A program made the translations under genes and the position numbers. Positions 26,014 to 33,708 of a stretch of 64,000 nucleotides of DNA are shown here, in pieces (within the stretch, counting starts at the first letter, position 1; the number at the start of each line of letters is the position of its first letter). Location of the stretch: assembly GCF_019219075.1 (NCBI RefSeq), contig NZ_JAHUWJ010000018.1, forward strand, positions 1 to 64,000. Reading direction: 5' to 3'. The DNA is from Chitinophaga sp. sic0106. GTDB lineage: Bacteria; Bacteroidota; Bacteroidia; Chitinophagales; Chitinophagaceae. The notes under the pieces are model-generated. The model worked only from the letters and a program-made list of their open reading frames with translations, was not told the DNA's origin and made no database searches.

Positions 26014-28140
26014 TTAAAAAGGAAGTTCGTCTTCATCATCAAGAATTTCAGGTTCAAATAACTTATCAATAAATGATTTATTTCTCGCAATCGCTCTTTC
26101 AAGTAAAGTTGAATATTTTAATACTTCTGTATAAAGAGTTCCATCAAAATTTTTGAATTCACCAACTATTCGCTTAGCCGGTCTGAAAGAAAAATTAAAA
26201 TGTGCGGCATTTACAAAATCGGAATCATTGAATCTGACATCAAGGGGTTCCAATGTTTCCCCTATCAGATAACCATAAAATTGTTTAATTGGGAACTCAT
26301 CCTTTGTTAAATTTAATATTAAGGACGCATAATAATTGATTTCCGCTAAATGATCTGCTACATTAGTATTGGGTGTTTTAAACTCAAGGATAATACATTT
26401 CTCTTCGGCAGGGAATAGAAGTACATCAGGCCTTTTTGATAATCGCTTTTCTCGGTTTGCATTAACAAATTTTTCCTGTTCGGGAGTCATATTTTCTATA
26501 AATATCTTCTGGCCATCGATAGTAACATTTCTAAGCTCTGACTCAGACACACCTTTAAATAAAATATAGTCTTCGCTAAGAATCCATAAATCACTTTCAA
26601 TGGGAGTTCCTGTTCGCTGCGCAAAGAGTAGATTATGAAGCAACTTTTCATCTTCATTTCGACCCTGCTTTTGCATTTGCAATTCCCTTTTGAGAACTTT
26701 ACTAAACATCTCTAACACTAAACGTCTTCTTGCAACATAATGAGTAAGAGCAGCCCGGTTTTGGTGTGGAATTTCCTTAGCTAGGTTTGTTACAATTTGG
26801 TTCAGGCTTTTGTCATAGTCTGTTGAAGTAGGATCTAAGTTTAATAGCTCATCATATTGCTTTTTTAGTTCTGCATCCTTTTTAGCGGCTTTTTTTGATT
26901 CATATACGTAAACTTTCTCAAGTATTTTCTCTTCACTGTCAGTAATGCCAATTCCTCTTAGATAATTTTCATCAATTAGAAACATCTCTTTAAGGTCAGA
27001 TACTCTAGCCTGCATCTCTTCAGCCTTACGTGCAATATCAGGGTATAAGTTAAGGATGACAGCTTGCGCCTCTTGCTCAATATCATCAAAAAATATAATG
27101 TCTTCGTCAAATAAATCAGCTTCCTTTCCTCGACGTGGTATATTCAATTGACCTCTTAAATCTCCATCTCGCTTATCGATATATGGACTAGAAACGAGAA
27201 ATAAGTATCTATAATTATCAATGTGATCTTCTGGTGTAAGACCAATTATGTTCAATTGAAAGTCTTTCTCGTCTACTATTTCTCCTTTGCTGGTAAGTTT
27301 TAATATGTTCTTAGGAAATTTATTTTTGGGTATTTTGAATGCTTGAATTAAAAAGTTCTCAAAAGTTTCCTTTTGTTTGAATTCTCCCTCCACTACTCCT
27401 TTGAAATTTATTGTAAAATCTTTATTGGTATCAACCGCAGGAATATCGGCATCATCAATGTATAGTTTTTCAACAAGTTCGCTTCCTCTATAGCTTTCAA
27501 GCGTAATTTTGGGTAGTTGTTGGCGATTTGCACAAAAGTACTGTATGTAGTGTCGTATAATCTCCTCTTTATAATTCTCAAGCGTTAAATTGTATGCTAG
27601 TTTATCCTTTGTATGGATAAGATTTTGTAAGGATAGTGAGGTATGTGAGTGAGTGTCTGTAGAGTCTTCATACTTTTCTAAGTATACAATTGCTCGTTCA
27701 TGAAGAAATTTTTTGTTTTTACTCATCATGAACTTGCGTGTTTTAAATTTTTCTCCGTCTTTAAAAACGCTTTCAAATTCAGCGGTATGAAAAAATTGGA
27801 TATATTGAAGACGGCCAGAGCCTCTATTGTGATAGCCTTTTTGATTGTCTTTATATGTCAAAAAACGCTGGAATTCTTCATCGTTAAATCCAATACCCGT
27901 ATCTTCAATTACGATTGCATTCATCACCTTGCTTTCTTCAAATAGCTCCGGTTCATAGAATACCTTAACTTTTATTTCGCCATCTTTAGGATTTCCCTTC
28001 AATTGGCGAATTGCCTCTAAAGCATTCGTAAATGCCTCAAACAAGGGTTGTAGTGGATTATTATTCTTGCCAATTTCGTCCAATATGGCAGGGAAATAAA
28101 CATATTCATTCTTTAAATAACCAAGGGTATTTAGCTCCAT
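26014..28140 (-). CDS. GHKL ATPase fused to a PD-(D/E)XK nuclease, putative anti-phage protein
   Basis: This is a 708-aa protein. Residues 1-190 form a Hsp90/MutL-type ATPase: FEAFTNALEAI (N-box, Glu35 and Asn39), VIEDTGIGF (77-85) and NRGSGRLQYIQF (G2, about 105-116). A transducer-like and helical middle part follows (200-550). The C-terminus has KRPDVLLFP...CIILEFKTP with Asp572, Glu586 and Lys588, a clear PD-(D/E)XK nuclease core. ATP-driven dimerisation could gate DNA cleavage, as in other GHKL-nuclease defence proteins. I cannot match it to a named system with confidence. It stands alone between Gabija and the replication module, with no partner gene. Confidence 0.8.
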   Translation of the reverse strand: MELNTLGYLKNEYVYFPAILDEIGKNNNPLQPLFEAFTNALEAIRQLKGNPKDGEIKVKVFYEPELFEESKVMNAIVIEDTGIGFNDEEFQRFLTYKDNQKGYHNRGSGRLQYIQFFHTAEFESVFKDGEKFKTRKFMMSKNKKFLHERAIVYLEKYEDSTDTHSHTSLSLQNLIHTKDKLAYNLTLENYKEEIIRHYIQYFCANRQQLPKITLESYRGSELVEKLYIDDADIPAVDTNKDFTINFKGVVEGEFKQKETFENFLIQAFKIPKNKFPKNILKLTSKGEIVDEKDFQLNIIGLTPEDHIDNYRYLFLVSSPYIDKRDGDLRGQLNIPRRGKEADLFDEDIIFFDDIEQEAQAVILNLYPDIARKAEEMQARVSDLKEMFLIDENYLRGIGITDSEEKILEKVYVYESKKAAKKDAELKKQYDELLNLDPTSTDYDKSLNQIVTNLAKEIPHQNRAALTHYVARRRLVLEMFSKVLKRELQMQKQGRNEDEKLLHNLLFAQRTGTPIESDLWILSEDYILFKGVSESELRNVTIDGQKIFIENMTPEQEKFVNANREKRLSKRPDVLLFPAEEKCIILEFKTPNTNVADHLAEINYYASLILNLTKDEFPIKQFYGYLIGETLEPLDVRFNDSDFVNAAHFNFSFRPAKRIVGEFKNFDGTLYTEVLKYSTLLERAIARNKSFIDKLFEPEILDDEDELPF

Positions 28141-28248
28141 TGTCTGATAAATAAGTATTTAAAGATAGCTAAATAATTAATTCCTTCAATTCGTATAATG
28201 AATGGTACAGGAAACTGATAATTTCGTTGCTTTTCCAATTGCTAATAC

Positions 28249-28617
28249 TCAGCTACTATTAAGAGAAAAGATATTGCGGTTGACCTCCAACGCAGAATCA
28301 CGCCTTTGTGTATATTCTTCTCCCATATTCGCATACTCTGCATATATGATACATTCCACCCAATGCCGGCATCCTTGCAAGCTACGAATATGCTTATACG
28401 GTATTTCATGGCCATGCTGATAATTCTCCCTGATCCAGGTGCGCAAGTGTATTATACGTCGATAGATAATCTGATGAGGTTTCCAATGTTTCACCAGATT
28501 AATGGCATCTTCAATATACCAGTCATAGGTGAATACTTTAAACTCCTGATCGCAGATTCTTAGAACCTTTGTGCCATCAGGCTCGCTTCTAACAAATGTT
28601 ACAAATGAAGGATACAT
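28249..28617 (-). CDS. hypothetical protein of the replication module
   Basis: This is a 122-aa protein with many aromatic and basic residues (CDQEFKVFTYDWYIEDAINL, HLRTWIRENYQHGHEIPYKHIRSLQGC). No domain recognised. It is the last gene of the minus-strand run that begins with the excisionase-like HTH protein, starting 18 bp after the AAA+ loader, so a role in replication or excision of the element is plausible. Confidence 0.7.
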   Translation of the reverse strand: MYPSFVTFVRSEPDGTKVLRICDQEFKVFTYDWYIEDAINLVKHWKPHQIIYRRIIHLRTWIRENYQHGHEIPYKHIRSLQGCRHWVECIIYAEYANMGEEYTQRRDSALEVNRNIFSLNSS

Positions 28618-28635
28618 AAGTTTTGGTTGTAGTGG

Positions 28636-29319
28636 TTATCGTCTTTTATCTGTGGTGGCGGGATCAAAGGCAATAAGATTGAACATTGCCCGCATCCTGC
28701 TGCGTAGCCGGTTGCCGTATAAATCTTCGAGCTCCTGGCTATTGAGATTAGTGGTAACGTGTGTGAGCATTTTATTGGCGATCAGCATGTCGTATCGTGA
28801 TAGCAGAATCTCCGCCATGACGTTGCAATTATTCCCCCAGAAGTTAATGTTCGTTTCTAGTCCGAGATCGTCGAAGCAATGTACCCGCGGAATATTGGAG
28901 TAGGGGAAGAATGCGTTCCTACTGTATCTGCTTATTAGATCAAAACCAATCCTTCCGAATTCAAAACTGATGTCCCTGCAGGATATGATGGTAGGTCTGT
29001 AGGCTTCCGTGCACAATGATCGCATAAGACTGATAAGGGAGGTTTTACCGCAACCAATCCTGCCCGTCAGGAGTACCCCTTTATCTAGGTCTATACCTTC
29101 GTCTTTGGCGACCAGCTCATCGCGGAGGAAGTATGCCAGCAGTTTGAGTACCACCGGCCGGTCTATGTCATCGACCTTGAAATGAGGGCTGTAAACAGTT
29201 CTCCCGCGTTCCTCCAGCAGCTGTACCAGCTGATAGTAGTCATAAGGGGTCTGAGTAGCTTTTGTTTTCGTTGGTGTGGAGCCGTCCTGGCCCTGTTGCT
29301 GATTTGGTGTGTTTGTCAT
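28636..29319 (-). CDS. DnaC-like AAA+ ATPase, putative helicase loader
   Basis: This is a 227-aa protein. Walker A is GVLLTGRIGCGKTSLI, Walker B is VHCFDDLGLE, sensor 1 is THVTTNLNSQEL, and the end has YGNRLRSRMRAMFNLI with an arginine-finger-like pattern. The N-terminus (1-30) is a polar, Gln/Thr-rich extension. Size and motifs match DnaC/IstB-type loaders that recruit replicative helicase. It overlaps the upstream initiator-like gene by 80 bp in another frame, so the two are coupled. Confidence 0.85.
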   Translation of the reverse strand: MTNTPNQQQGQDGSTPTKTKATQTPYDYYQLVQLLEERGRTVYSPHFKVDDIDRPVVLKLLAYFLRDELVAKDEGIDLDKGVLLTGRIGCGKTSLISLMRSLCTEAYRPTIISCRDISFEFGRIGFDLISRYSRNAFFPYSNIPRVHCFDDLGLETNINFWGNNCNVMAEILLSRYDMLIANKMLTHVTTNLNSQELEDLYGNRLRSRMRAMFNLIAFDPATTDKRR

Positions 29320-30106
29320 TGCTTTCGGGTTTTTGTGGATGAATGTTTAGTACCCATTTGTGAGCGGCAGCCTGCCAGTCGGTGATCGGTGTCTTGCCAC
29401 CCTGTCGCCATCCGTTTGCCTGGTAGTGGTGGAAAAACTTGTCAGCTTCCACTTCCGGGTAGACGTGGGCGTTAAAAAGTTCCTGTACCTCGGATAGGGA
29501 GGGGAGAATTCGCGCGGCGCCTGGTGCATTTTCCGCGCGGGGTGTACCCGGATCGAATTGGTTCTCTTTAGTTTCATTTTTCCTATTTTTTTGTGGGAGC
29601 GGGAGCGTGTTTTCTCCCTCCCGTTTTAAATTGTTTATATGTTTATTATTAATGTGGCCCACTTTTGGGCCTGAGCGTGGCCCAGATTTGGGCCTAGTAC
29701 GTGGCCCAGTTTCGTACTCATTACGTGGCTCACTTTTGGGCCACATGGCACCGCTAAAAAGTAGTAGTTGTTCGGGTGAAGGATCGGCAACAAAATCTGT
29801 CAATGTCAGGATCGTTATCAGGCTGGGCGCATACGGGTGTTTTGCAGGCTGATAGACGATATACTGGGAGAGGTGCAGATGCTTCAGACAACCAACGTAG
29901 GTGCTGCGGGAGCCAATACGGGAAAGGCTCATGACTTCTTCGCGCAGGATCGGAAAAGGGTTTTGGAACCGATATAGGTTCCAGATCTGGAATAATGCCA
30001 TATACAGGCTGATATGATGCGCGTGTAAACGGTCATCTTTCCGCACCTGCGCGAAGAAGGCATTTAGATGCCTGATGTAGTTGGTCTGTGCAGATGATGC
30101 CGCCAT
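29240..30106 (-). CDS. replication initiator-like protein (phage O/DnaD type)
   Basis: This is a 288-aa protein. Residues 1-110 look like a winged-helix DNA-binding domain (HHISLYMALFQIWNLYRF...REEVMSLSRIGSRSTYVGCLKHLHLSQYI). A low-complexity linker with repeated GP/KS units (about 120-152) corresponds to a 24-bp DNA repeat array. The C-terminal part (about 210-260) has a DnaD/O-like segment (LFNAHVYPEVEADKFFHHYQANGWRQGGKTPITDWQAAAHKWV). Initiator plus loader, with repeats inside the initiator gene, parallels phage lambda O/P. It starts at the ATGA overlap with the upstream HTH gene. Confidence 0.75.
   Translation of the reverse strand: MAASSAQTNYIRHLNAFFAQVRKDDRLHAHHISLYMALFQIWNLYRFQNPFPILREEVMSLSRIGSRSTYVGCLKHLHLSQYIVYQPAKHPYAPSLITILTLTDFVADPSPEQLLLFSGAMWPKSEPRNEYETGPRTRPKSGPRSGPKVGHINNKHINNLKREGENTLPLPQKNRKNETKENQFDPGTPRAENAPGAARILPSLSEVQELFNAHVYPEVEADKFFHHYQANGWRQGGKTPITDWQAAAHKWVLNIHPQKPESNDKHTKSATGPGRLHTNENKSYSDPL
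29654..29744. repeat. iteron-like array inside the initiator gene, candidate replication origin
   Basis: Four units starting GTGGCCCA or GTGGCTCA lie at 29654, 29677, 29701 and 29725, i.e. 23-24 bp apart. Three of them end in TTTGGGCC or TTTTGGGCC, making each unit a small inverted repeat. The 23-bp first step breaks the codon phase, so the periodicity belongs to the DNA rather than to a protein repeat. Lambda carries four iterons inside gene O in the same way. Confidence 0.65.
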
Positions 30107-30384
30107 CAGCTGCCTTTGACGTTTTTCTTGGTGCCTTCCATCAATTTGGTGATGTCGTTGAAGTCGTAGAAAATCAGGCCGCCGATTTTTGTAAAAGAGA
30201 GAGTTCCGTTAATGCGCATGTTTTGCAGGGTACCCGGGGAAATGCCTAACATGTCACGGACTTCGTAGGATTTGAGCCACTTACGGGGCTGTGTAGTAGG
30301 TATGTTGATAAGTTCCCGCAGTTCAATGAATAATTCCTTTTTGAAAACTGCGAGATCTTCACGGGTGAGGATTTCTGCTGCCAT
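30106..30384 (-). CDS. MerR/AlpA-type HTH protein, putative excisionase
   Basis: This is a 92-aa protein. Residues 35-85 show a HTH_17-type winged helix (RKWLKSYEVRDMLGISPGTLQNMRINGTLSFTKIGGLIFYDFNDI), the usual form of Bacteroidota element excisionases and AlpA-like regulators. It heads the replication run and overlaps the initiator gene by ATGA. A short hairpin (GGGGGT/ACCCCC at 30446-30463) lies upstream and might be a control site. Confidence 0.85.
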   Translation of the reverse strand: MAAEILTREDLAVFKKELFIELRELINIPTTQPRKWLKSYEVRDMLGISPGTLQNMRINGTLSFTKIGGLIFYDFNDITKLMEGTKKNVKGS

Positions 30385-30527
30385 AAAATTTGGTTTTGTT
30401 TGATGGCAGCAAAAGAAAGGAGATAATCAATGCAAGAACAGTCACGGGGGTGACGGTACCCCCTGTAACTATTTGATAATTAAAGAACTATTTTTGTATA
30501 ATACTTTTTGTAATGTGTTTGTATTGA

Positions 30528-31787
30528 TTATAGCTGGAGGAGAAGATAGGTGAATACACAGTAAGCAAATATATTTATTGTTTTATGGGAATGGTTAACC
30601 AGGTCCATAAGGATTTCCCGCACGGCCTTGGATACAGCTGCATTATCTTTATAGAAATTACTCCGTAGGCTACCGGAAGATACATTGTCCTGCTTTACAG
30701 TGGTAAAAAAGTAGGAAAAGAAATCCAGCAGTTCAGTTTTATTTTTGTTGAGATATAGCCCGCTGTCCAAAAGTAATTTTATAATGTTGCCCAGCTGAGG
30801 TACAGAGAAAATAGTAACGACTTTAAAGTCTTTCCAGCGGCTTAATTCATCAGCGATATGACCGTTGTTAAATAGTGATCCTTTTTCTTTCTGATAGACA
30901 ATTTCATCTGCAAGCCAGGACTGTAGTTGGTTTTGTAGTGGTGGATGAACTTTGCTGTAAATGAATCTGGGCTTAATGACTGTCTGGCTAATCTTCTTCT
31001 GAAGAAATATAAGACGGTCCAGTTTCTCTCGTATGGTGGGGAGCTCTTCTATGTCCTTCGTTACACTCTTGGACCAGTACCTGAAATAGTGTATGTTATT
31101 GAAGTTGAGATACTGCAGGAGGTCTTCCAACTTATCAGTGAGATTGGATTCTGCTTTATGGTTCTCCAACAACACACGCAGCTTCTTTTTATATTCTTTT
31201 AGATAGAAAAGCTGATGATAACTCACGGAACAACTCACATGTTCCGCTTCTAAGAAATCATTCAGCGGCAGTAGTATTATCGATAAGAGGTCTTCATCAA
31301 TACCTCGTTTCATGAAATCATTTTGCAGGGATTCAAGTTCAAATACAAGGCCGTCCTGTGCAGAAAGCAGGTAGGTCATGGGGATCTTACAGTCAACGTC
31401 CAGGTATCGAAAGAATTCACGTTCCAGGAATGTCAGCAGTTCCGCAAGATTGCTATAAATAATTTTAAAGAGATTAGTCCATGTAACCTCATTGGATGGA
31501 ACGTCCATCGTCATTATGGTCGGCACTGAAAGGGAAGTAGCTATTTGATCCATCAATAATACCAGTTGGTGTTGATGCAATTGAATATACCAACCAACCT
31601 GTGCATTGTTGCCTAAATCGTAAAGGTACTGACCGAAGCCGTGTAGCATCTTGTCTTTTTGACTGATCACATCATTAGTCGTGTAGGTAAAGAAATTCTT
31701 GTCTGGCTGCTCCAGTTTCAGGGCTTGGTGTTTAAGATCCACTCGAATTAATTTCTCGAAAAAAGATAACTGATAATGCTGCTGCAT
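30528..31787 (-). CDS. hypothetical protein typical of Bacteroidota mobile elements
   Basis: This is a 419-aa, largely helical soluble protein, rich in Leu, Lys and aromatic residues, with no signal peptide. It starts MQQHYQLSFFEKLIRVDLKHQAL and ends VFTYLLLQL. I recognise no domain. Proteins of this size often sit between integrase and excisionase genes on such elements. It has the same strand as the integrase, 205 bp downstream of it, but a strong terminator separates the two. Confidence 0.7.
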   Translation of the reverse strand: MQQHYQLSFFEKLIRVDLKHQALKLEQPDKNFFTYTTNDVISQKDKMLHGFGQYLYDLGNNAQVGWYIQLHQHQLVLLMDQIATSLSVPTIMTMDVPSNEVTWTNLFKIIYSNLAELLTFLEREFFRYLDVDCKIPMTYLLSAQDGLVFELESLQNDFMKRGIDEDLLSIILLPLNDFLEAEHVSCSVSYHQLFYLKEYKKKLRVLLENHKAESNLTDKLEDLLQYLNFNNIHYFRYWSKSVTKDIEELPTIREKLDRLIFLQKKISQTVIKPRFIYSKVHPPLQNQLQSWLADEIVYQKEKGSLFNNGHIADELSRWKDFKVVTIFSVPQLGNIIKLLLDSGLYLNKNKTELLDFFSYFFTTVKQDNVSSGSLRSNFYKDNAAVSKAVREILMDLVNHSHKTINIFAYCVFTYLLLQL

Positions 31788-31952
31788 ACGTAGCTGTTTT
31801 TAGAGTGTACCGGTAGTGTTGTTTTGGTTGGTGAACTCAAACATTCATGTTGTCAAAGAAACAGAGTCTTTGATCGGATATGGTGTCAACGAGGTGTGCA
31901 ATAAATGATTTTGGATGATCCGTTGATGTTAATGTTTTGTTAAAATGATTGA

Positions 31953-31990
31953 TTATCATGCCAAATACATAAAAGTATTTGGCATGATAA
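31953..31990 (-). terminator. strong terminator after the integrase gene
   Basis: A perfect 16-bp stem (TTATCATGCCAAATAC and its complement) with a 6-base loop sits 2 bp beyond the integrase stop codon. A/T-rich DNA follows on the minus strand. Confidence 0.75.
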
Positions 31991-31992
31991 GT

Positions 31993-33252
31993 TTACGCAA
32001 CAGCGCTGAATAGCATGGAATCCGGTAACGAGAGATTAAAGATTCCTTTCAGGGCCTTCATGTCCTTGCTCACTTTGGAAGCAACGATCTTAGCGTATAT
32101 CTGCGTTGTCTTGATTGATTTATGGCCTAGCATGGCGCTGACTGTTTCCAGTGGTACACCATTGGCCAATGTTACTGTAGTTGCAAATGTGTGACGTGCG
32201 GTGTGCGTGGTGAGATGCTTGTTAATACCGCAAATATCGGCCACCTCTTTCAGGTAGCCATTGAAACGCTGATTGCTGTTGATAGGCAAAAGACAGTTAT
32301 TGGCGACGCAATAAGGATGATTTTTGTATTTCTGCAGGATCTCTTTTGCAATAGGCAGCAGCGGAACATTTTCCCGGCACCAGGTCTTTTGTCTGTTCTT
32401 AACAATCCAGTCTTCGCCATCAAAGAATTTGCAAAGATGATCTGGGGCCAGTTGCAAAGCGTCCTTATAAGCGAAGCCGGTGAGTGCCATGAACAGATAA
32501 GCATCTCTGACTTCTTCCAGTCGCTTTACCGGCATGGCCTTATTGTACAATACGCAAAGTTCCTCCGCATCCAGGATGCTTCTTTCGGGATCTAAATAGG
32601 GGCATTCAAAATCTTCCAACGGGTTTGCATCCAGCCACTTTCTACGCACCGCCAGCTTTAAAAGCTGTTTGGTTTGCTTTATATACTTCATAGCGGTGTT
32701 ATCGCCAAGGCACTGTATAGCTGTAAGGAAATGATGAAGATCCTCGCCGAAAGCGAAATCTATTTTATACAGTGGATAATCTGTAGTATTAAAAGTTGAT
32801 TTTAAAAACTGTGTCAGCTTGTCTTTTGTAGTGATCCATTTTGTGAGGGATGCTTTCGCGCGTTTGCCGGCAGCTACCTTTTCTGCAAACTGGGTGTTAT
32901 GGAAGTCAATTACCTGCAGCAATGATTTTTTCTGCTGCTGAACACCCAGGTAAGCATTTTTTAAAGACAGAGGGTCAACATTGGGGCCTCTTTCTTTGAG
33001 CAGGTTATAATGCCGGAGTAATTCAGACTTGACATGTGTTATCCGGTTGTTGATTTCTATGGCTTCAGCTGATTTGCCGATAATGACGCCCGCTTTCGTA
33101 TCAAATTTTTTAGGCTCCACCTGGTAGCCCAATGAAAAACCATCTCTTGCCCCGCTGATGGTTATACGAACATTGATTGAGGCTTTGCCGTCTTTGTTTT
33201 TGTTGTCCTTACGAAGCCAGAATAAGATTGATAACTCTTGACTTACTTTCAT
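31993..33252 (-). CDS. tyrosine site-specific integrase of the element
   Basis: This is a 419-aa protein. The N-terminal arm-binding domain (1-100: SILFWLRKDNKNKDGKASINVRITI) is typical of Bacteroidota transposon and ICE integrases. A core-binding SAM-like domain follows (about 110-210). The catalytic part includes the first Arg in EVRDAYLFMALTGFAYKD, HTARHTFAT (His-x2-Arg), and MLGHKSIKTTQIYAKI with the nucleophile Tyr. It lies 240 bp from the tRNA-Asp attachment site and must catalyse integration and excision of the element. Confidence 0.95.
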   Translation of the reverse strand: MKVSQELSILFWLRKDNKNKDGKASINVRITISGARDGFSLGYQVEPKKFDTKAGVIIGKSAEAIEINNRITHVKSELLRHYNLLKERGPNVDPLSLKNAYLGVQQQKKSLLQVIDFHNTQFAEKVAAGKRAKASLTKWITTKDKLTQFLKSTFNTTDYPLYKIDFAFGEDLHHFLTAIQCLGDNTAMKYIKQTKQLLKLAVRRKWLDANPLEDFECPYLDPERSILDAEELCVLYNKAMPVKRLEEVRDAYLFMALTGFAYKDALQLAPDHLCKFFDGEDWIVKNRQKTWCRENVPLLPIAKEILQKYKNHPYCVANNCLLPINSNQRFNGYLKEVADICGINKHLTTHTARHTFATTVTLANGVPLETVSAMLGHKSIKTTQIYAKIVASKVSKDMKALKGIFNLSLPDSMLFSAVA

Positions 33253-33342
33253 TGCTGGTGTTTTAGGTTACCGAATTAGTTTGGTGTTGTTTGGTTCGGT
33301 CTGAAGCCTTAAACCCAGTGCAGATAAGTGTTAGCGGGGAAA

Positions 33343-33390
33343 AGGTTACACTAAAATTAGGCTTTGTCAGTGTATCCTAATTTGTAACCT
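33343..33390. promoter_or_regulatory. right arm-type integrase sites (inverted pair)
   Basis: AGGTTACACTAAAATTAGG and CCTAATTTGTAACCT form an imperfect inverted pair between the integrase gene and attR. The second half belongs to the 22-bp repeat also present at the left end (14589-14610). This is where an integrase, and possibly the excisionase, would bind. Confidence 0.6.
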
Positions 33391-33435
33391 TTCAGATTTG
33401 TTTGATGTAGTTTACCTTTACATGCTAAAAACAGA

Positions 33436-33469
33436 AAAGCCGCGTAAATCATACGATTTATGCGGCTTT
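33436..33469 (-). terminator. terminator for tRNA-Asp supplied by the element
   Basis: AAAGCCGCgTAAATC pairs with GATTTAtGCGGCTTT around ATAC. On the minus strand it lies 23 bp after the tRNA 3' end and is followed by T-rich sequence, so it replaces the tRNA terminator displaced to 14492-14524. Confidence 0.7.
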
Positions 33470-33490
33470 AACTTTAAAGGAAGTCCTAGT

Positions 33491-33507
33491 TGCGGACCGG
33501 ACGGGAC
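33491..33507. repeat. right attachment site within tRNA-Asp
   Basis: The same 17 bp as 14526-14542, covering the acceptor-stem 3' strand and part of the T arm of tRNA-Asp. Confidence 0.85.
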
Positions 33508-33566
33508 TCGAACCCGCGACCTCCGCCGTGACAGGGCGGCATTCTAACCAACTGAACTACCGATCC
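33493..33566 (-). tRNA. tRNA-Asp (GTC)
   Basis: On the minus strand the 74-nt cloverleaf reads GGATCGG (acceptor), GTTCAGTTGGTTAGA (D arm), GCCGCC-CTGTCAC-GGCGG (anticodon arm, anticodon GTC), and GCGGGTTCGAGTCCCGT (T arm). It closes with CCGGTCC and discriminator G. The CCA end is not encoded. It remains intact because the element supplies the 3' end. Confidence 0.95.
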
Positions 33567-33643
33567 TTTCCGTTGGGGTTGCAAATATAGGATTAAATAT
33601 TTTAAATATCCAAATGATTTTTAAAATAGCCCCAAAATAAACT

Positions 33644-33665
33644 GACCCCGGTAAAAACCGGGGTC
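33644..33665 (-). terminator. terminator after the bestrophin-like gene
   Basis: GACCCCGGT and ACCGGGGTC form a perfect 9-bp stem with loop AAAA, followed by a T-rich stretch on the minus strand, 44 bp beyond the stop codon. Confidence 0.7.
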
Positions 33666-33708
33666 GCTATTTAACGCTATAATTTGTTGCCTTGCACAAA
33701 TTGTCTGG

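Larger units (their letters stand above)
14526..33507. mobile_element. integrative element in tRNA-Asp carrying defence genes
   Basis: A 17-bp direct repeat (TGCGGACCGGACGGGAC) bounds the segment at 14526-14542 and 33491-33507. The right copy is the 3' end of an intact tRNA-Asp, and a tyrosine integrase gene lies next to it. A second imperfect repeat near each end (14589-14610 and 33369-33390, 19 of 22 identical) looks like an arm-type integrase site. About 19 kb long, the element contains an AbiJ-like gene, toxin genes, Gabija, two further nucleases and a replication module. No transfer, capsid or tail genes were recognised. It is best described as a genomic island, mobilisable element or phage-satellite-like element. 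Confidence 0.85.

Noticed and set aside
14526..33507. Complete prophage
   Set aside because: No terminase, portal, capsid or tail proteins were recognised. Only integration, regulation and replication functions are present.
14526..33507. Autonomous conjugative element (ICE)
   Set aside because: No relaxase, coupling protein or Tra proteins are visible, so self-transfer is unlikely.
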